This document shows, in pieces, positions 6,321 to 6,786 of a DNA stretch of 6,786 nt. Numbering within the stretch: position 1 is the stretch's first letter; every line of letters begins with the position of its first letter. The notes below the pieces were generated by a model. That model did not search any database and was not told the DNA's origin. It saw nothing but the letters and a program-made list of their open reading frames with translations. Source of the DNA: Desulfuromonadales bacterium (lineage in GTDB: Bacteria; Desulfobacterota; Desulfuromonadia; Desulfuromonadales; BM103); NCBI GenBank assembly GCA_030614505.1, contig JAUWTX010000112.1:1-6786 (forward strand), written 5' to 3'. Both the position numbers and the translations under genes were made by a program.

Positions 6321-6401
6321 GGAACGAGGTACGAGGGACGAGGAACGAGGAGAGCCTAATGCTTTTGACTTTCGCGTCCCTCGTACCGCGTCCCTCGTCC
6401 C
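6321..6401. repeat. Inverted repeat with arms of four 7-nt units (NACGAGG)
   Basis: Left arm: four tandem heptamers AACGAGG, TACGAGG, GACGAGG, AACGAGG (6323-6350). Right arm, 6375-6401: CGTCCCT, CGTACCG, CGTCCCT and CGTCCCG (7+7+7+6 bases), the complement theme. GGTACGAGGGACG (6328-6340) is exactly complementary to CGTCCCTCGTACC (6375-6387), a 13-bp core stem, with further pairs on both sides after single mismatches and a spacer of about 25-34 bases. It lies between binding protein and permease genes. Low-complexity CGAGG(G/T/A)A heptamer repeats of this look are, from memory, scattered between genes in several deltaproteobacterial genomes. No coding role is visible. Confidence 0.8.
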
Positions 6402-6446
6402 GATTGTAGAATGTCTATTTATAGTAGAAACGAATAAGACAAAACT

Positions 6447-6786
6447 ATGCTTATTTATCTCACGAAACGACTTGCCATGATGATCCCCCTGTTGATCGGT
6501 ATCACCCTGATTAGCTTTATGGTGATTCATCTTGCTCCTGGCGAGCCGACCGATATGCAGACGGACCTCAACCCGAAAGCAAGTGTTGAAATGCGTGATC
6601 GGCTACGTGAGCGTTACAACCTCGATAAACCGCTATATGTTCAATATGGTCTCTGGATAAAGCAGATCGCCACCCTCGATTTCGGCGAATCCTTTGCACA
6701 GGATCACCGGCCGGTTCTTGAAAAAATCGGTGAACGCATGCCGATTACTATCCTGATCAACGTCTTGTCCATTGTCGTGATTCTGG
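6447..6786 (+). CDS. DppB/OppB-type ABC transporter permease (partial, runs off the right edge)
   Basis: Inner-membrane permease subunit that forms the translocation path for the ligand caught by the preceding binding protein. Only the first 113 codons are present. Visible family marks: N-terminal YLTKRLAMMIPLLIGITLIS beginning at residue 4 with the first membrane helix at about 11-30, the HLAPGEPTD segment (28-36, the usual H-x-x-PG-x-P motif), LRERYNLDKPLYVQYGLWI (53-71), LDFGESF (77-83), and ITILINVLSIVVIL at the edge, start of the second helix. Full-length members have about 300-330 residues. The ATG at 6447 gives the conventional N-terminus; the sequence before it is purine-rich but has no good Shine-Dalgarno, so expression may be low. 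It is separated from the binding-protein gene by two hairpin-forming repeats. DppC-like and ATPase genes would be expected further right. Confidence 0.93.
   Translation, partial: MLIYLTKRLAMMIPLLIGITLISFMVIHLAPGEPTDMQTDLNPKASVEMRDRLRERYNLDKPLYVQYGLWIKQIATLDFGESFAQDHRPVLEKIGERMPITILINVLSIVVIL

Noticed and set aside
6323..6401. Heptamer repeats as a CRISPR array
   Set aside because: Units are 7 nt with no spacers, and the arms are inverted. No cas genes are visible.
6404..6425. Promoter for the permease with TATAGT (6420-6425)
   Set aside because: The -10 is good, but no acceptable -35 lies 16-18 bases upstream (GTCCCG at 17), and there is no extended -10. Not enough to call.
6309..6530. Minus-strand 73-codon frame over the repeat and the permease start
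   Set aside because: Its composition comes from the heptamer repeat and the antisense of the permease; no ribosome binding site or domain.

Overview
The window looks like chromosomal DNA from a Gram-negative bacterium. Three consecutive genes encode lipoproteins with clear lipoboxes, and the order TPR lipoprotein, DUF4292-type lipoprotein, peptide-binding protein, DppB/OppB permease resembles what I recall from Desulfuromonadales/Geobacter-type Deltaproteobacteria (Desulfobacterota). Base composition is moderate and genes are densely packed. The taxonomic guess is inference from gene content, since no rRNA or marker gene is present.

Left part (1-1802, minus strand): a gene running off the left edge encodes at least 513 residues of a sodium/solute-symporter-fold membrane protein. 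Its motifs are those of the SSF input domain of CbrA-type sensor histidine kinases; any kinase part would lie outside the window. It is translationally coupled, through an ATGA overlap, to an upstream 88-residue small membrane protein.

Divergent intergenic region (1803-2100): candidate sigma70 promoters face both ways. On the minus strand there is a possible 31-codon leader frame that also ends in an ATGA overlap with the small membrane gene.

Right part (2101-6786, plus strand): an apparent operon. It holds a 573-residue lipoprotein made almost entirely of TPR repeats, a 261-residue LolB-like/DUF4292 lipoprotein 10 bases later, a 537-residue SBP_bac_5 family oligopeptide/nickel-type ABC substrate-binding lipoprotein, and the first 113 codons of the matching DppB/OppB-type permease. 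The residue after the lipidated Cys is Val, Ala and Asp respectively. By the Lol +2 rule this suggests the first two go to the outer membrane and the binding protein stays on the inner membrane beside its permease.

The intercistronic gaps carry the least ordinary DNA. A perfect 8-bp hairpin precedes the binding-protein gene. A very long hairpin has the binding-protein stop codon in its apical part and may act as a terminator or mRNA-stabilising element. Directly after it comes an 80-bp inverted repeat whose arms are each built of four 7-nt units. These elements probably set unequal expression of binding protein and permease.

I see no RNA gene, CRISPR array, insertion sequence, phage gene or defence system. 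Nothing here convincingly amounts to an undescribed system; the most open points are the repeat elements and the small coupled ORFs.
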